DNA of 64,000 nucleotides from Nitrospirota bacterium (GCA_016213935.1 JACQZG010000007.1:19067-83066), one strand, 5' to 3'. Numbered from the stretch's first letter, positions 28,321 through 38,266 are shown. Made by a program: numbers and translations. Notes: a model not told the origin generated them from the letters alone.

Positions 28321-28467
28321 TATGGGCGATGGCTGTCGAGGGCAGTCCATCCATCTGAAGAACGCTTAACCAGAAAAGAGGTAGTTATAATTGATCATGC
28401 AGCTGAGAAAATGGGCGTTAGCACTGAAGAATTATTAGAAAGGATGGGGAACAATGAGAAAACTTAA
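28321..28467 (+). pseudogene. Possible remnant of a small protein gene
   Basis: A frame without a usable start encodes about 48 residues ending TAA, with a coding-like tail (AAEKMGVSTEELLERMG) like those of short antitoxin or regulatory proteins. It lies in the otherwise empty 28.24-28.47 kb gap, convergent with the phosphohexomutase gene. Weak call based on composition only. Confidence 0.2.
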
Positions 28468-28473
28468 GCCGTT

Positions 28474-30090
28474 CTACATCCCCAAAGCATCCTTTGTCAT
28501 CTTCTCTGCGGCGGCGAATACGGCCTTCTTCCCCTCCTCAGTTCTTGCCTCAATGTAAAATCTCACCTTCGGCTCAGTGCCCGAGGGACGTATCATAAGC
28601 CATGAGCCGTCATCAAAGACGAGCTTTGTGCCGTCAACAGTGATGACATTTTTTACGGTCTTTTTACTGCCGCCGATATCAACTACCGTCCCCTCTTTGT
28701 ATCTCTCCCTGATGGCCGAAAGCTTTTTCTGTAAGCCCTCTCCGGCAAGTGACGGGTCAACAGCGATGCCCGCGCGGTCAGGATAATACCAGCCGAATTC
28801 ATCCATTATATCTTTGAGGTATTCACTCAGGTTTTTGCCTGTGACCGCCATCATTTCAATAGCTATGAGTATGCCGAAGAGGCCGTCCTTCTCAAGAGTG
28901 TTGTTAAATCCCGATATGCCGTCAGACTCCTCAAAACAGACTATCGCCCTCTCTTTGGCATTGCGGAGCATATACGGCCTGAAGTTTTTGAAACCGACCT
29001 TTGTTTCTTTAACAGGAATGTTCAGTTTCCCGGCAATGGCGTTTACGAGGTTGCTCGTTCCTACGGATTTTGCAACAACGCCTGAAATCCCTTTGTGAAC
29101 ATGAAGAAAGTGCAGAGCCATGGCGCCGAAATAATTCATCGCTATCTGCATATCCGGGTCTGCGTAGCGTATGCGGTCTCCGTCAGGGTCAAGGATAGCC
29201 CCAAGCCTGAACTTCTCATCGCTTGCGCTCAGCACCTTTTCCACTCCTCTCATATTGCTTGCCGAAGGCTCCGGCGCCACGCCGCCAAAGAGAAAATCAT
29301 CCTCTGTCCGCAGATATTTTATTTTTTCACTCTCGCCGATTATCCTTCTGATACGCCCCCTCGTTGCGCCGTGGACATTATCGATACAAATTAAAGAGTC
29401 CTCTTTTGCGATGAAGTTCTTAATCTTTTCTATGTCAAGAGTTTTTCTCTCTGTAATGAATTTAATGTAGAGACCGGTAAGGTCTGTCTTCTCAATTCTT
29501 TCAGGCTCCTGCCTCGTTATCACAGGTGATTCTGACATCATGCCGTTGGCTATTTCTTCTATCCTTGAAGTAATTTCAGCGCCTGCAGGCCCGCCGTCAG
29601 AAGGGTTAAATTTGAATCCGCCGTAATTCGCCGGATTGTGTGAAGGCGTGAGATTGATGGAGCACGCCGCGTTCAGCATCTCGATGCCTGCTGAGAATTC
29701 GGGCGTGGCCGCCTCTCCCGCGTACCGTGTCCTGATGCCCTCCTTCTGCAAAAGTCCTATAACTTCTCTTGCAAATTCAGGCCCTAAAAACCGGTTGTCA
29801 TGCCCTACGATGACGCCCCTTTTCTGAATATCTTCAAAGCCTGATACCCCCATCGCCTTCATGACGGAAGGAGACCCTTCCCTGAACATTCGGATAATGG
29901 CAGAAGTCACGACCCTGACGTTATTGAATGTGTAGTCAGTTCCTATCTCCCCTCTCCAGCCTGAGGTGCCGAACACAATATTCGCGGGTTCGTTGTTCTC
30001 ACGGGCGAATTTCTCAATTTCAGAGAGTATCCCCCTGTTCTTGTTGACATCAGACAGTATCTTTTTCCAGCAAGAAGAAGCGGTTGTCAT
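28474..30090 (-). CDS. Phosphoglucomutase/phosphomannomutase family protein
   Basis: A 538-residue alpha-D-phosphohexomutase that interconverts hexose 1- and 6-phosphates. The four signature loops are present: phosphoserine loop LTPSHNPANYGGFK, metal loop DPDGDRIRY, sugar-specificity loop CFEESDGISG, and phosphate-binding RPSGTEPKVRFY. N-terminal GTSGWRGEIG is the usual opening. With glycogen phosphorylase and the nucleotide-sugar enzymes it could link glucose 1-phosphate to glycolysis; whether glucose or mannose is preferred is not clear from sequence. Confidence 0.9.
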   Translation of the reverse strand: MTTASSCWKKILSDVNKNRGILSEIEKFARENNEPANIVFGTSGWRGEIGTDYTFNNVRVVTSAIIRMFREGSPSVMKAMGVSGFEDIQKRGVIVGHDNRFLGPEFAREVIGLLQKEGIRTRYAGEAATPEFSAGIEMLNAACSINLTPSHNPANYGGFKFNPSDGGPAGAEITSRIEEIANGMMSESPVITRQEPERIEKTDLTGLYIKFITERKTLDIEKIKNFIAKEDSLICIDNVHGATRGRIRRIIGESEKIKYLRTEDDFLFGGVAPEPSASNMRGVEKVLSASDEKFRLGAILDPDGDRIRYADPDMQIAMNYFGAMALHFLHVHKGISGVVAKSVGTSNLVNAIAGKLNIPVKETKVGFKNFRPYMLRNAKERAIVCFEESDGISGFNNTLEKDGLFGILIAIEMMAVTGKNLSEYLKDIMDEFGWYYPDRAGIAVDPSLAGEGLQKKLSAIRERYKEGTVVDIGGSKKTVKNVITVDGTKLVFDDGSWLMIRPSGTEPKVRFYIEARTEEGKKAVFAAAEKMTKDALGM

Positions 30091-30171
30091 GATATTCCTC
30101 TTTTATGAATACTGAATTATATCATATGAAATTATTAGAGCTTATATGTCCGCATAATTGTTTTGCTATGT

Positions 30172-30200
30172 TTGACATAAGTCAGGGTAAAGTATTAAAT
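30172..30200 (+). promoter_or_regulatory. Probable promoter of the glutamate synthase operon
   Basis: TTGACA (30172-30177) followed after 15-17 bases by TATTAA/TTAAAT. It lies about 60 bases before the first gene, with a terminator-like hairpin in between. Confidence 0.45.
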
Positions 30201-30213
30201 TATTAAGCTTCAT

Positions 30214-30242
30214 TGGCAGGCAATTACGCCTGCTAATTTTTT
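30214..30242 (+). terminator. Leader terminator/attenuator-like hairpin before glutamate synthase genes
   Basis: GCAGGC and GCCTGC (extended by a G-T and a T-A pair) enclose AATTAC and are followed by six T residues. It has the form of an intrinsic terminator but points toward and sits just 18 bases before the first glutamate synthase gene, downstream of the likely promoter. That placement suggests attenuation; the alternative is that the promoter lies after it. Confidence 0.5.
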
Positions 30243-30259
30243 CTCTAAAGAATAATAAA

Positions 30260-31387
30260 ATGTGCAGGCTTGCCGCCATAACATCAGATAATTATTTTTC
30301 CCCGATGGAAAACATAGCCGCCCTCGAAACAATGAAGGAGGGGCATGATGGTTCAGGCATGGGCCTTATCCTCAAAGGGCTCGGCGGGGAGTTCGAAGAA
30401 CTGAAAGAGTTCCCCATTCTCTCAGGAATATGTTCAAAAGAAGGGCTTCATGCCCTTGACGCTTATATGAACAAGGTGGGTTTCCAGCTTAAGTATACAT
30501 GGACGCCCAAGACGAGGCCTGTAAAAGGCATAGACGCCAGGGATTATTACTTCGCGAGAGTATATGATTATCCCGATGCTGTCAAAGAGAGGCCTGTTAA
30601 GGAGAAAGAAGACCTTCTTCTAAGGACAAGGCTGGCGCTGAGAAAGCTCGGAGAGGATGACGAATCCATAATCGTATTCTCTTTTTATCCTGACATTCTC
30701 GCGTTGAAAGAGGTCGGGGACCCGCTTCAGCTCGGCAGATTTTTCGGCCTTGAGAAAGACCCGCTCAAGGCAAAGATTATCTTCGCGCAGGGAAGGCAGA
30801 ACACCAATTACGCCATAAATCTCTACGCGTGCCACCCCTTCTTCATACAGGGGTACGGCACGATGACGAACGGCGAGAACACCGCCTTTATCCCAATTAA
30901 GGAGTTTCTTCAGGGAAGAGGCGTGCCGGGATACATCGGCTACAACAGCGACAGCGAGGTCTTTGCGCACATCCTGCATTACACCTGCAAGCATCTCGGC
31001 TATCCGCTCACATACTACAAAGACATCACAACCCCGCTTAAGACCGAAGAGATAGATATGAGGGAAGACGGCGAAGCGGTAAGGCTTCTTAAGATGTCCC
31101 TCAGGCCTTTATGCATAGACGGCCCGAACTGCACCATGGGGTTTACGCCTGACGGCACGACATTCATGCTTCAGGACGCGAAGAAACTAAGGCCCGGCGT
31201 AGTCGGCGGCAGAAAAGGAAAATTCGGCCTTATGTCAGAAGAGTGCGGCCTTGACAGCGCGATACCGCAGAGAGACAGGCCGCTTGATGTCTTCCCCATG
31301 AAATACGATATGGCCATAATAGAGCCGGACGCAAAAGGAGTGAAGTTATGGAACCAGCTTCAAGGTTGGACAACAATCACAGGCTGA
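30260..31387 (+). CDS. Glutamate synthase class II glutamine amidotransferase subunit (GlxB type)
   Basis: A 375-residue protein beginning Met-Cys (MCRLAAITSDNYFS), so Cys2 would become the N-terminal nucleophile after methionine removal, as in class II (Ntn) glutamine amidotransferases. GHDGSGMGL resembles the glutamine-binding loop. It matches the separate amidotransferase subunit of archaeal-type glutamate synthases, which releases ammonia from glutamine for glutamate synthesis from 2-oxoglutarate. It is first of three genes and overlaps the next by 40 bases. The Shine-Dalgarno is weak. Confidence 0.85.
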   Translation: MCRLAAITSDNYFSPMENIAALETMKEGHDGSGMGLILKGLGGEFEELKEFPILSGICSKEGLHALDAYMNKVGFQLKYTWTPKTRPVKGIDARDYYFARVYDYPDAVKERPVKEKEDLLLRTRLALRKLGEDDESIIVFSFYPDILALKEVGDPLQLGRFFGLEKDPLKAKIIFAQGRQNTNYAINLYACHPFFIQGYGTMTNGENTAFIPIKEFLQGRGVPGYIGYNSDSEVFAHILHYTCKHLGYPLTYYKDITTPLKTEEIDMREDGEAVRLLKMSLRPLCIDGPNCTMGFTPDGTTFMLQDAKKLRPGVVGGRKGKFGLMSEECGLDSAIPQRDRPLDVFPMKYDMAIIEPDAKGVKLWNQLQGWTTITG

Positions 31388-33009
31388 CATTAAAGGATTT
31401 TCCTTATATTGTCAGATGGAGAGACGAGAGGTGCACAAGGTGCGGAAGGTGCACTGCCGTATGCCCCATGTTCTCCATCGAGCCTGCAGTCGTTGTCAGG
31501 AGGAGCGTCCATTCCGAAGGCTCTGTCCCGGCGCCAATAGCAGTGAGAATGACAGCGGCTGTTGTCAGGCAGTCAAATGACATAGAGCGTTACTGCACAG
31601 GCTGCGCCACCTGTACGCTTGTCTGCCCCAACGAAGCTATTGAACCGGAATTCAACCCCCAGCACAAGTTCCTTTTTCATAAAAATAAAGGCGGGCACCC
31701 GTACAGAAGGGGCGGGAGGAGGAATGACCCTCAGGTCTCGACTCTTGACCGGCTCAAATTCACAAGGATATCGATGCTCACAGACCCCGCTCTCGACGCC
31801 GGAAGGCACGAGTTCAGGATAAGGACATACCTCGGAAGAATACTTCCTGCCGAAGAGCTTCCCATAAAGTCCGTAAACGGCAGCCTCAAAGTCGACAAGG
31901 GTTCAGGCAGCTTCATCCCCCCGGTAAGAGAAATATACCCGATAATGATAGGGAGCATGTCAATAGGCGCGCTCTCGCCGAACATGTGGGAAGGGCTTGC
32001 CATGGGGATCACTTACCTCAATGAGGTCGAGGGCATGCCTGTTGTCATGTGTTCGGGCGAAGGCGGAATGCCCGCAAGGCTCCTCAGGTCAAAGTTCCTT
32101 AAGTATTTCATACCCCAGATTGCGTCCGGCTACTTCGGCTGGGATGAGATCGTGAGGGCATTGCCGCACATGATAGAAGACCCGTGCGCGATCGAGATTA
32201 AGTATGGCCAAGGGGCAAAACCGGGCGACGGCGGGCTTCTCATGGCGCATAAGGTGTTAAAACTTATCTCTGAGATAAGAGGCGTCCCGATGGGAGTGGA
32301 CCTCCCTTCCCCTCCGACTCACCAGACAAAATACTCGATTGAAGAGGCGGTCGCCAAGATGATACAGTCCATGTCAATGGCATGGGGATTCAGAGTGCCG
32401 GTCTATCCGAAGATATCAGGAAGCAAGACCTCAAAGGCTGTGCTCAACAACTTGGTCAGAAACCCTTACGCGTCCGCTTTTTCGCTTGACGGCGAAGACG
32501 GCGGGACAGGCGCGGCATACGACGTTTCCATGAACAGCATGGGGCACCCTATAGTTTCGAATCTTAGGGAATGTTATCTCGACCTTGTTAAACAGGGCAA
32601 GCAGAACGAACTCCCGCTTATCGCCGCCGGAGGCATCGGGAAGAAAGGGAATCTCGCCGCAAACGCGGCCTCTCTCTTTATGCTCGGGGCATCGGCGGTT
32701 TCAATAGGCAAATACATAATGCAGGCCGCGGCGGAATGCCACGGCGACGAATATAACCGCTGTAATGTCTGCAATATCGGCAAATGCCCGAGAGGCATAA
32801 CAACGCAGGACCCGAAGCTATACAGGCGGCTCGACCCTGATAAAGTGGCGGAGAGGGTTGTAGAGGTATTTAAATCTGTTGACGTGGAGCTTAAAAAGAT
32901 CTTCGCGCCTATGGGGAGGAGCACTGAACTGCCGATAGGCATGTCAGACGGCCTTAGCGCGGATGATCCGGCAATTGCCGAGAGGCTCAAGATAAGTTAC
33001 GCGTGTTAA
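31348..33009 (+). CDS. Glutamate synthase central FMN/Fe-S subunit (GltB2-like)
   Basis: A 553-residue protein. The N-terminal 2x[4Fe-4S] ferredoxin part has CTRCGRCTAVCP and CTGCATCTLVCP. The rest is a (beta/alpha)8 FMN domain: IGSMSIGALS, GEGGMPARLL, KYGQGAKPGDGGLL, LDGEDGGTGAAY and the CNIGKCPRGITTQDP cluster segment. This is the catalytic core of archaeal-type glutamate synthase. The ATG lies inside the preceding gene with AAAGGAG upstream, so translation is coupled. Confidence 0.92.
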   Translation: MEPASRLDNNHRLTLKDFPYIVRWRDERCTRCGRCTAVCPMFSIEPAVVVRRSVHSEGSVPAPIAVRMTAAVVRQSNDIERYCTGCATCTLVCPNEAIEPEFNPQHKFLFHKNKGGHPYRRGGRRNDPQVSTLDRLKFTRISMLTDPALDAGRHEFRIRTYLGRILPAEELPIKSVNGSLKVDKGSGSFIPPVREIYPIMIGSMSIGALSPNMWEGLAMGITYLNEVEGMPVVMCSGEGGMPARLLRSKFLKYFIPQIASGYFGWDEIVRALPHMIEDPCAIEIKYGQGAKPGDGGLLMAHKVLKLISEIRGVPMGVDLPSPPTHQTKYSIEEAVAKMIQSMSMAWGFRVPVYPKISGSKTSKAVLNNLVRNPYASAFSLDGEDGGTGAAYDVSMNSMGHPIVSNLRECYLDLVKQGKQNELPLIAAGGIGKKGNLAANAASLFMLGASAVSIGKYIMQAAAECHGDEYNRCNVCNIGKCPRGITTQDPKLYRRLDPDKVAERVVEVFKSVDVELKKIFAPMGRSTELPIGMSDGLSADDPAIAERLKISYAC

Positions 33010-33033
33010 ATAGCGCGGAAAATTAAAGAGAAT

Positions 33034-35370
33034 ATGAAAAAAGTTACGTTACAGGGAACCATCAACGGGAAGCGGACCCCCTCAAGGATTCTCGAGGAAG
33101 AGATACAGGATGCCGTTCGCCGGGGCGCGAGAGAGCTTCACGTCATCGCAGACGGCCAGCACGGCATCGGCGGACGCATATGGCCTGCCGGCGAGCCGGT
33201 GAATATAACTGTTGAAGGCCCGGTCGGCCAGCGTCTCGGAAGCATGGGGATGTTCGGCACGAAGATAGTCGTAAACGGCGGGGCTTCGGACGATGTGGGC
33301 TGGATTAACTGCGGCGCAGAGATAACCGTGCTCGGCGATGTCACCAACGGCGCTCATAACGCCTGCGCGCAGGGAAAGCTCTATGTGCAGGGCGGCGGCG
33401 GCGCAAGATGCGACACGATGTCAAAGCATAATCCGAGGTTCGACCCGCCCGAGTCATGGTACTTCAGGGATGTGGGCGACACATTCGCCGAATTCAAGGC
33501 CGGCGGAATAGCGGTCGTCTGCGGAGTCAACCCGAGAAACCCTAAAAACATCCTCGGCTACAGGCCCTGCGTGGGCATGGTTGGCGGGGTCATATACTTC
33601 CGCGGCCCTATTGATGAAAGTTACTGCAAAGCGGATGTTAAGCTCCTCGACCTCACCGAAAAAGACTGGGAATGGCTGGCCGAAAACATAAAGCCGTACC
33701 TGAAGGCGATAAACAGGACTGAATACCACAAAGAACTCACACGTTCCATAAAAGACTGGAAAAAATTTATCCCCTATACCGCGCAGGAGAGGGCGAAGAA
33801 GAAGTCGTTAAAGCTCTCCATCTCCGAATTCCGCGGCTCGATATGGGAAAAGAATGTGGGCAAAGGCGGGATCTTCGCGGAATATCTGACTCATCCCCTT
33901 ACGGTTCTGCCTTACATCACTACAGGCGAAGAGAGGCGCTACAAGCCCCTCTGGAATAACCTGAAGTATTCACCTCCGTGCGAATTTAACTGCCCAACCG
34001 GCATCCCGACATATAAACGGACGCATTTTATAAGAGAGGGAAAACTCGGCGCGGCCCTCGAACTTGTCATGCAGTATTCTCCCCTGCCCGCGACAGTATG
34101 CGGCGAGATATGCCCTAACCTCTGCATGAACGCCTGCACAAGGGCAAGGCTTGATAAACCGATTAATATAAAAGAGCTTGGGAAGGCGAGCATTAAAGCA
34201 AAGATACCTAAGCCGAAAAAGAACACGGGCAATAAGGTCGCTGTCATAGGAGGAGGCCCGGGCGGGCTCTCCGCGGCATGGCAGTTGAGGCTGCACGGCC
34301 ATGAGGTTGAAATATTCGAGGCAGAGAAGAAGCTCGGGGGTAAACTCGAATACTGCATCCCGAGGGAGAGGCTTCCGCAAAAGGTTTTTAAGAAAGAACT
34401 TGAAAATATCGGCCTCCTCGGCATAGGGCAAAATCTGGGTGTTAAGGTTGACAGGAAAAAATTCGCCGAGATCTATAAGAAATTCGATGCCGTCATCGTG
34501 GCATGTGGAGCGCATAGCCCGAGAAAACTTAATGTGCCCGGAATAGATGACATGGTAACAGCCTATGATTTCCTAAAGGGCATTAACATGGGAAAGTTCC
34601 CTGACCTCAAAAATAAGAAGGTCGTCGTTATCGGCGCGGGCAATGTCGGCATGGACGTTGCCGCGAGCGCGTTCAGATGTGGAGCGAAAGGCGTAACCGC
34701 TGTAGATGTCCAGAAGCCCGCCGCATTCGGTGAAGAACTTGAGATAGCAACATCACTTGGAACAGAGGTATTGTGGCCAAAGTTCACTGAAAAATATGTG
34801 AAGAAAGAGAAGAAGATATATTTCAAAGACGGCGCATCGATTGACGCAGACCTTGTGGTCGTCTCTATTGGAGACACTCCTGAAACGGCATTTCTGCCCC
34901 AGGGCGTGCAGGTCAACCAGAACGGCTGGGTTGAGGCTGACGAAGCCGGGCATACCTCCGACGCAAAGATATTTGCCATAGGCGACGCCACAAGCCTCGG
35001 CCTCGTAACGCATGCCATCGGGCACGGAAAGAGGGCGGCTGACGCTGTCAATGCGATGCTCTCCGGCATATCCTACAACAGGCCGGCAATCAAGCCCGTC
35101 ATCTCTTATGAAAAGATAAAGTCCGCGTATTATGATGTCTGCAGGGGCGAGAAGGCTACCCTGAAATCCGAGGCCGAACGCTGCATGTCATGCGCCGCGT
35201 GCCGCGACTGCCATATGTGCGAGGCTACCTGTTACTACGGGGCGATAAGCAGGAAGGAACTTTCCGGCGGCGCGTATGAATATGTCGTTGACGCCGGCCT
35301 CTGCATAGGATGTGGATTCTGCGCGGGCATCTGCCCCTGCGGCGTGTGGGAGATGGCGGAGAATGTTTAG
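33034..35370 (+). CDS. Glutamate synthase GXGXG domain fused to GltD-type oxidoreductase
   Basis: A 778-residue fusion. Residues 1 to about 235 are the glycine-rich right-handed beta-helix (GXGXG) domain normally found at the C-terminus of GltB. From about 300 follows a GltD-like NAD(P)H-dependent oxidoreductase with N-terminal Fe-S cysteines (CGEICPNLCMNAC), the FAD motif GGGPGGLSAA and the NAD(P) motif GAGNVGMDVA. The C-terminus has two 4Fe-4S clusters (CMSCAACRDCHMCEATC; CIGCGFCAGICPCG). It would pass electrons from NAD(P)H or ferredoxin to the FMN subunit. It is last of the three-gene operon. Confidence 0.92.
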   Translation: MKKVTLQGTINGKRTPSRILEEEIQDAVRRGARELHVIADGQHGIGGRIWPAGEPVNITVEGPVGQRLGSMGMFGTKIVVNGGASDDVGWINCGAEITVLGDVTNGAHNACAQGKLYVQGGGGARCDTMSKHNPRFDPPESWYFRDVGDTFAEFKAGGIAVVCGVNPRNPKNILGYRPCVGMVGGVIYFRGPIDESYCKADVKLLDLTEKDWEWLAENIKPYLKAINRTEYHKELTRSIKDWKKFIPYTAQERAKKKSLKLSISEFRGSIWEKNVGKGGIFAEYLTHPLTVLPYITTGEERRYKPLWNNLKYSPPCEFNCPTGIPTYKRTHFIREGKLGAALELVMQYSPLPATVCGEICPNLCMNACTRARLDKPINIKELGKASIKAKIPKPKKNTGNKVAVIGGGPGGLSAAWQLRLHGHEVEIFEAEKKLGGKLEYCIPRERLPQKVFKKELENIGLLGIGQNLGVKVDRKKFAEIYKKFDAVIVACGAHSPRKLNVPGIDDMVTAYDFLKGINMGKFPDLKNKKVVVIGAGNVGMDVAASAFRCGAKGVTAVDVQKPAAFGEELEIATSLGTEVLWPKFTEKYVKKEKKIYFKDGASIDADLVVVSIGDTPETAFLPQGVQVNQNGWVEADEAGHTSDAKIFAIGDATSLGLVTHAIGHGKRAADAVNAMLSGISYNRPAIKPVISYEKIKSAYYDVCRGEKATLKSEAERCMSCAACRDCHMCEATCYYGAISRKELSGGAYEYVVDAGLCIGCGFCAGICPCGVWEMAENV

Positions 35371-35588
35371 CATGTCACTGGCATGGGGTTTCAACTCCAT
35401 GCATCCTTCATTGACAAGAATTACCGGTTTTAAGTAATATACTTCGTTCCGCGGTTTTACCGTCCTGAAGCATTCGGCTTTCAATCCATTGAAAGAGGAA
35501 ACATCGCAGGATAGCAATGCGCCGGGCGCATATGAGCGGCCGGCATGCGTTTTGGATAGAACTATATATAAAAAAGGAGGTGTGGAAA
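35371..35588. other. Intergenic region before the zinc-ribbon gene
   Basis: About 220 bases. GCATGG and CCATGC around 35381-35404 can form a six-pair hairpin just after the glutamate synthase stop, without a T-run. No promoter or gene is convincing; an AAGGAGG Shine-Dalgarno at the right end belongs to the next gene. Confidence 0.3.
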
Positions 35589-35741
35589 ATGGCCGGAAAA
35601 TCTAAGACAAACGTCTCAGCGCGCGCAGAATCAAAGAGTGTTTCAAAGATCTGCAGCCTCTGCGGCAATAAGGTGGAAGTAGTCATGGCTTACTCTCCTA
35701 CCGGGAAGAAGAGCATGAAGCGTTTATGCTGCGGTAATTAA
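35589..35741 (+). CDS. Small zinc-ribbon-like protein, unknown function
   Basis: A 50-residue basic protein. CSLCGN and a C-terminal LCCGN give four cysteines placed as in a small treble-clef or zinc-ribbon site. The start is ATG 35589, chosen because AAGGAGG lies at the proper distance; a longer frame from 35517 is not needed. It lies alone between the glutamate synthase operon and the NifA-like regulator and is followed by a GC-rich hairpin. Function unknown; nucleic-acid binding is possible. Confidence 0.65.
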   Translation: MAGKSKTNVSARAESKSVSKICSLCGNKVEVVMAYSPTGKKSMKRLCCGN

Positions 35742-35751
35742 TAAACTATAC

Positions 35752-35786
35752 GCCTCCCGCGGTAAAGATATTATTCCGCGGGGGGC
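35752..35786 (+). terminator. GC-rich hairpin after the zinc-ribbon gene
   Basis: GCCTCCCGCGG pairs with CCGCGGGGGGC (one G-T wobble) around an AT-rich loop. The stem is strong, but there is no T-run, so it may stabilise the transcript end or act as a weak terminator. Confidence 0.5.
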
Positions 35787-35895
35787 GGTTACCCGCCAAA
35801 TTATTCTCAATCTGTCCCGTTAATCTTCATCCGCCTGAAAGAATACACTATTCCACTAATGTACAAAAAACTACACTTTTGTCGTAAAATATTAA

Positions 35896-37431
35896 ATGCC
35901 TTCAGGCAGGGCCTCAGACACTGAACTTATAGAGCGAAAGAATAAAGAGCTTGCCGCCATACTTGAGGTGAGCAGGGTGCTGACCGCCTCTTTCGACCTT
36001 GAGAACAACCTCTCATCGGCAATGTCCACACTCGGAAATATGCTTGACCTTCAGCGCGGATGCGTCTTCCTTCTTGACCAGCTTTCAAAAGAGCTGAGCA
36101 TAGTGGCGGCGCACGGCCTCACCAAGCAGAATATTGAAAAGGGCAAATACCGTATAGGCGAAGGAATCGTGGGGAGGGTCCTTGAGCAGAAGAGCCCGAT
36201 GGTGATATCCAATATAGGGAAAGAGCCTCTGTTTCTAAATAAGACCGGTTCAAGGCCTGAGAAGGAGGGCATCTCTTTCTTATGCGTCCCCATAAAATTT
36301 AAAGACGAGCCTCTCGGCGTCCTGAGCGTTGACAGAATATATTCAACTGAACACGGCAGTGTGGACGATGACTTGAGGGTCCTGAATATAATCGCGTCGC
36401 TCATAGCGCAGTTTGTGAAGCTCCGGGAGAGTTTTGTAGAGGTGGAGAAAGAGAAAGAACACCTTAAAAGGGAGCTTAAGGGCAAGTACAGCATAGACAA
36501 TATCATAGGCCTCTCGGACAGGATGCAGGAGGTCTTTGAGGCGGTTCACAGGGTTGCGCAGTCAAAGGCGACCGTGTTGCTCAGAGGCGAAAGCGGGACA
36601 GGCAAGGAGCTTATCGCGAAGGCGATACACTACATGAGCGCGAGGAGCAAGGGGCCGTTTATCAAGTTTAACTGCGCTTCGATCCCGGAGGGGCTTCTTG
36701 AGTCAGAGCTCTTCGGCCATGAAAAGGGCGCGTTCACCGGCGCCATCTCAACGAGAAACGGCAAGTTCGAGCTTGCTAACGGCGGAACTATATTCCTCGA
36801 TGAGATAGGCGACCTTCCGATACTGCTTCAGCCGAAGATACTGCGCGTGCTTCAGGAGAGGGAATTCGAGCGCGTCGGGGGGCATAAGGCGATAAAGGTT
36901 GACATAAGGATAATCACAGCTACAAGCAGGGACCTTGAGAGCCTTGTCTCGCAGGACAGGTTCAGGGAAGACCTCTACTTCAGGCTCAATGTGATTCCCA
37001 TCCTCCTTCCGCCTCTGAATCAGAGGGGCGAGGACATCCCGCTTCTCATAGAGCATTTCCTTAAAAAGTTCAACGAGGAGAACAGGAGGTCTGTTTGCCT
37101 GGATAAAACCGCGATGCAGATATTCCTTGATTACGGCTGGCCCGGCAATGTGAGAGAACTTGAAAATACCATCGAGCGGCTTGTGGTCATGTCACCAAAA
37201 GATAAAATATTCGCTTCAGACCTTCCCATATCTTTAAGCCTCCGGCGTCCGAAAACCTCAAGAGGCGAGATGTCACTAACAACCGATTTGAAAGAGCTTG
37301 AGAAGGTGAATATCATGGATGCGCTTGAAAAGACCGGCTGGGTTCAGGCAAAAGCAGCGCGCCTCCTCGGCATCACATCAAGACAGATCGGGTATAAGAT
37401 GAAAAAGTTGGGGATAGAGGTTAAGGGGTAA
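35896..37431 (+). CDS. NifA-like sigma-54-dependent transcriptional activator
   Basis: A 511-residue three-domain activator. An N-terminal GAF domain (about 20-170) precedes the AAA+ domain with Walker A GESGTGKE, the sigma-54 contact loop GAFTGA, Walker [12 protein letters not shown], and arginine-finger region. A C-terminal Fis-type helix-turn-helix follows ([20 protein letters not shown]). The domain order is that of NifA. The cysteine-rich interdomain linker of oxygen-sensitive NifA is absent. Nearby ammonium transport, PII and glutamine synthetase genes, and a sigma-54 type promoter at 40885, suggest nitrogen control. No nif structural genes are in the window. No clear Shine-Dalgarno precedes the chosen ATG. 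Confidence 0.88.
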   Translation: MPSGRASDTELIERKNKELAAILEVSRVLTASFDLENNLSSAMSTLGNMLDLQRGCVFLLDQLSKELSIVAAHGLTKQNIEKGKYRIGEGIVGRVLEQKSPMVISNIGKEPLFLNKTGSRPEKEGISFLCVPIKFKDEPLGVLSVDRIYSTEHGSVDDDLRVLNIIASLIAQFVKLRESFVEVEKEKEHLKRELKGKYSIDNIIGLSDRMQEVFEAVHRVAQSKATVLLRGESGTGKELIAKAIHYMSARSKGPFIKFNCASIPEGLLESELFGHEKGAFTGAISTRNGKFELANGGTIFLDEIGDLPILLQPKILRVLQEREFERVGGHKAIKVDIRIITATSRDLESLVSQDRFREDLYFRLNVIPILLPPLNQRGEDIPLLIEHFLKKFNEENRRSVCLDKTAMQIFLDYGWPGNVRELENTIERLVVMSPKDKIFASDLPISLSLRRPKTSRGEMSLTTDLKELEKVNIMDALEKTGWVQAKAARLLGITSRQIGYKMKKLGIEVKG

Positions 37432-37433
37432 CA

Positions 37434-38125
37434 CTAAATACTATTTATATACTCCAGGCAAACCTCTTTATCCACAAGGCTCTCAAGAACGAGGTCAGCG
37501 CCGGCATCATTAAGTTCATCCATGCTGTAAGGGCCTGTGGCTACGCCTACTGCGTGAGCGCCGTGTATCTTTGCGCATCTGACGTCGCGGGGCGTGTCGC
37601 CGATGACAACGCTTTTTTGAGGCACAGCCTGCACGCCTATCTTTGAGAACTTCTCAATCGCTATGGGAAGGAGCATATCCCTGTCTTCATGGTCGCTTCC
37701 GAACGCGCCCGCGGAAAAATATTTAAAAAGCCCGAACGGCTCCAGCTTTATTCTTGCCCCTTGTTCGAGGTTCCCGGTCAGAAGCCCGAGAGGAACCGAA
37801 TCCGATTCAAGCGCGTCAAGTATTTTAATCACTCCCGGCTTCATCGCTTTCCACGGGTTATTTATCTCCCTGAAAAGTTCTTAAGGTATTTTTCCCTGAG
37901 AGCATCGACCTCTCCGTTTACGCAGGGAATGCCGTGAATGCCTAATGCTTTCTTCATTATCTGAATATCAGTCATTCCGGCCATCTTAATCTCCCGGAAA
38001 GCGTCTTCAATTCCGAAAAGCTCTTTAAACGCGATATTCAGCGACCTCGTCCCTGCCCTGCCTGAATCGATGAGCGTCTCGTCAATGTCAAAAAGAATAA
38101 GCTTGTTATTCATCATTTTTATCAT
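37434..38125 (-). pseudogene. HAD-family phosphatase (phosphoglycolate phosphatase-like), frameshifted
   Basis: Two adjacent frames together make one HAD hydrolase. The 5' part (37862-38125) has motif I LFDIDETLIDSG; the 3' part (37434-37844, extended) has motif II LLTGN and motif IV VIGDTPRDVRC. The 5' frame ends FSGR-stop near 37862; reading one base back gives GEINNPWKAMKPGV and continues into the second part. Adding one G in the GGG run restores a single protein of about 230 residues. It is either a decayed gene or a one-base sequencing error. Convergent with the NifA-like gene. Confidence 0.75.
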
Positions 38126-38266
38126 AGAACAGAGATTGCGAGAGATGCAATTATTGAATAATTCAAAGGAGAATGTCTATAATCAAAAAGTGCTTCCTCT
38201 GCCAAGAAACAATCGGGGCAATCATTTTTATAAATCAGTGTAATCTTTTTTAATAAGGAGCGATAA

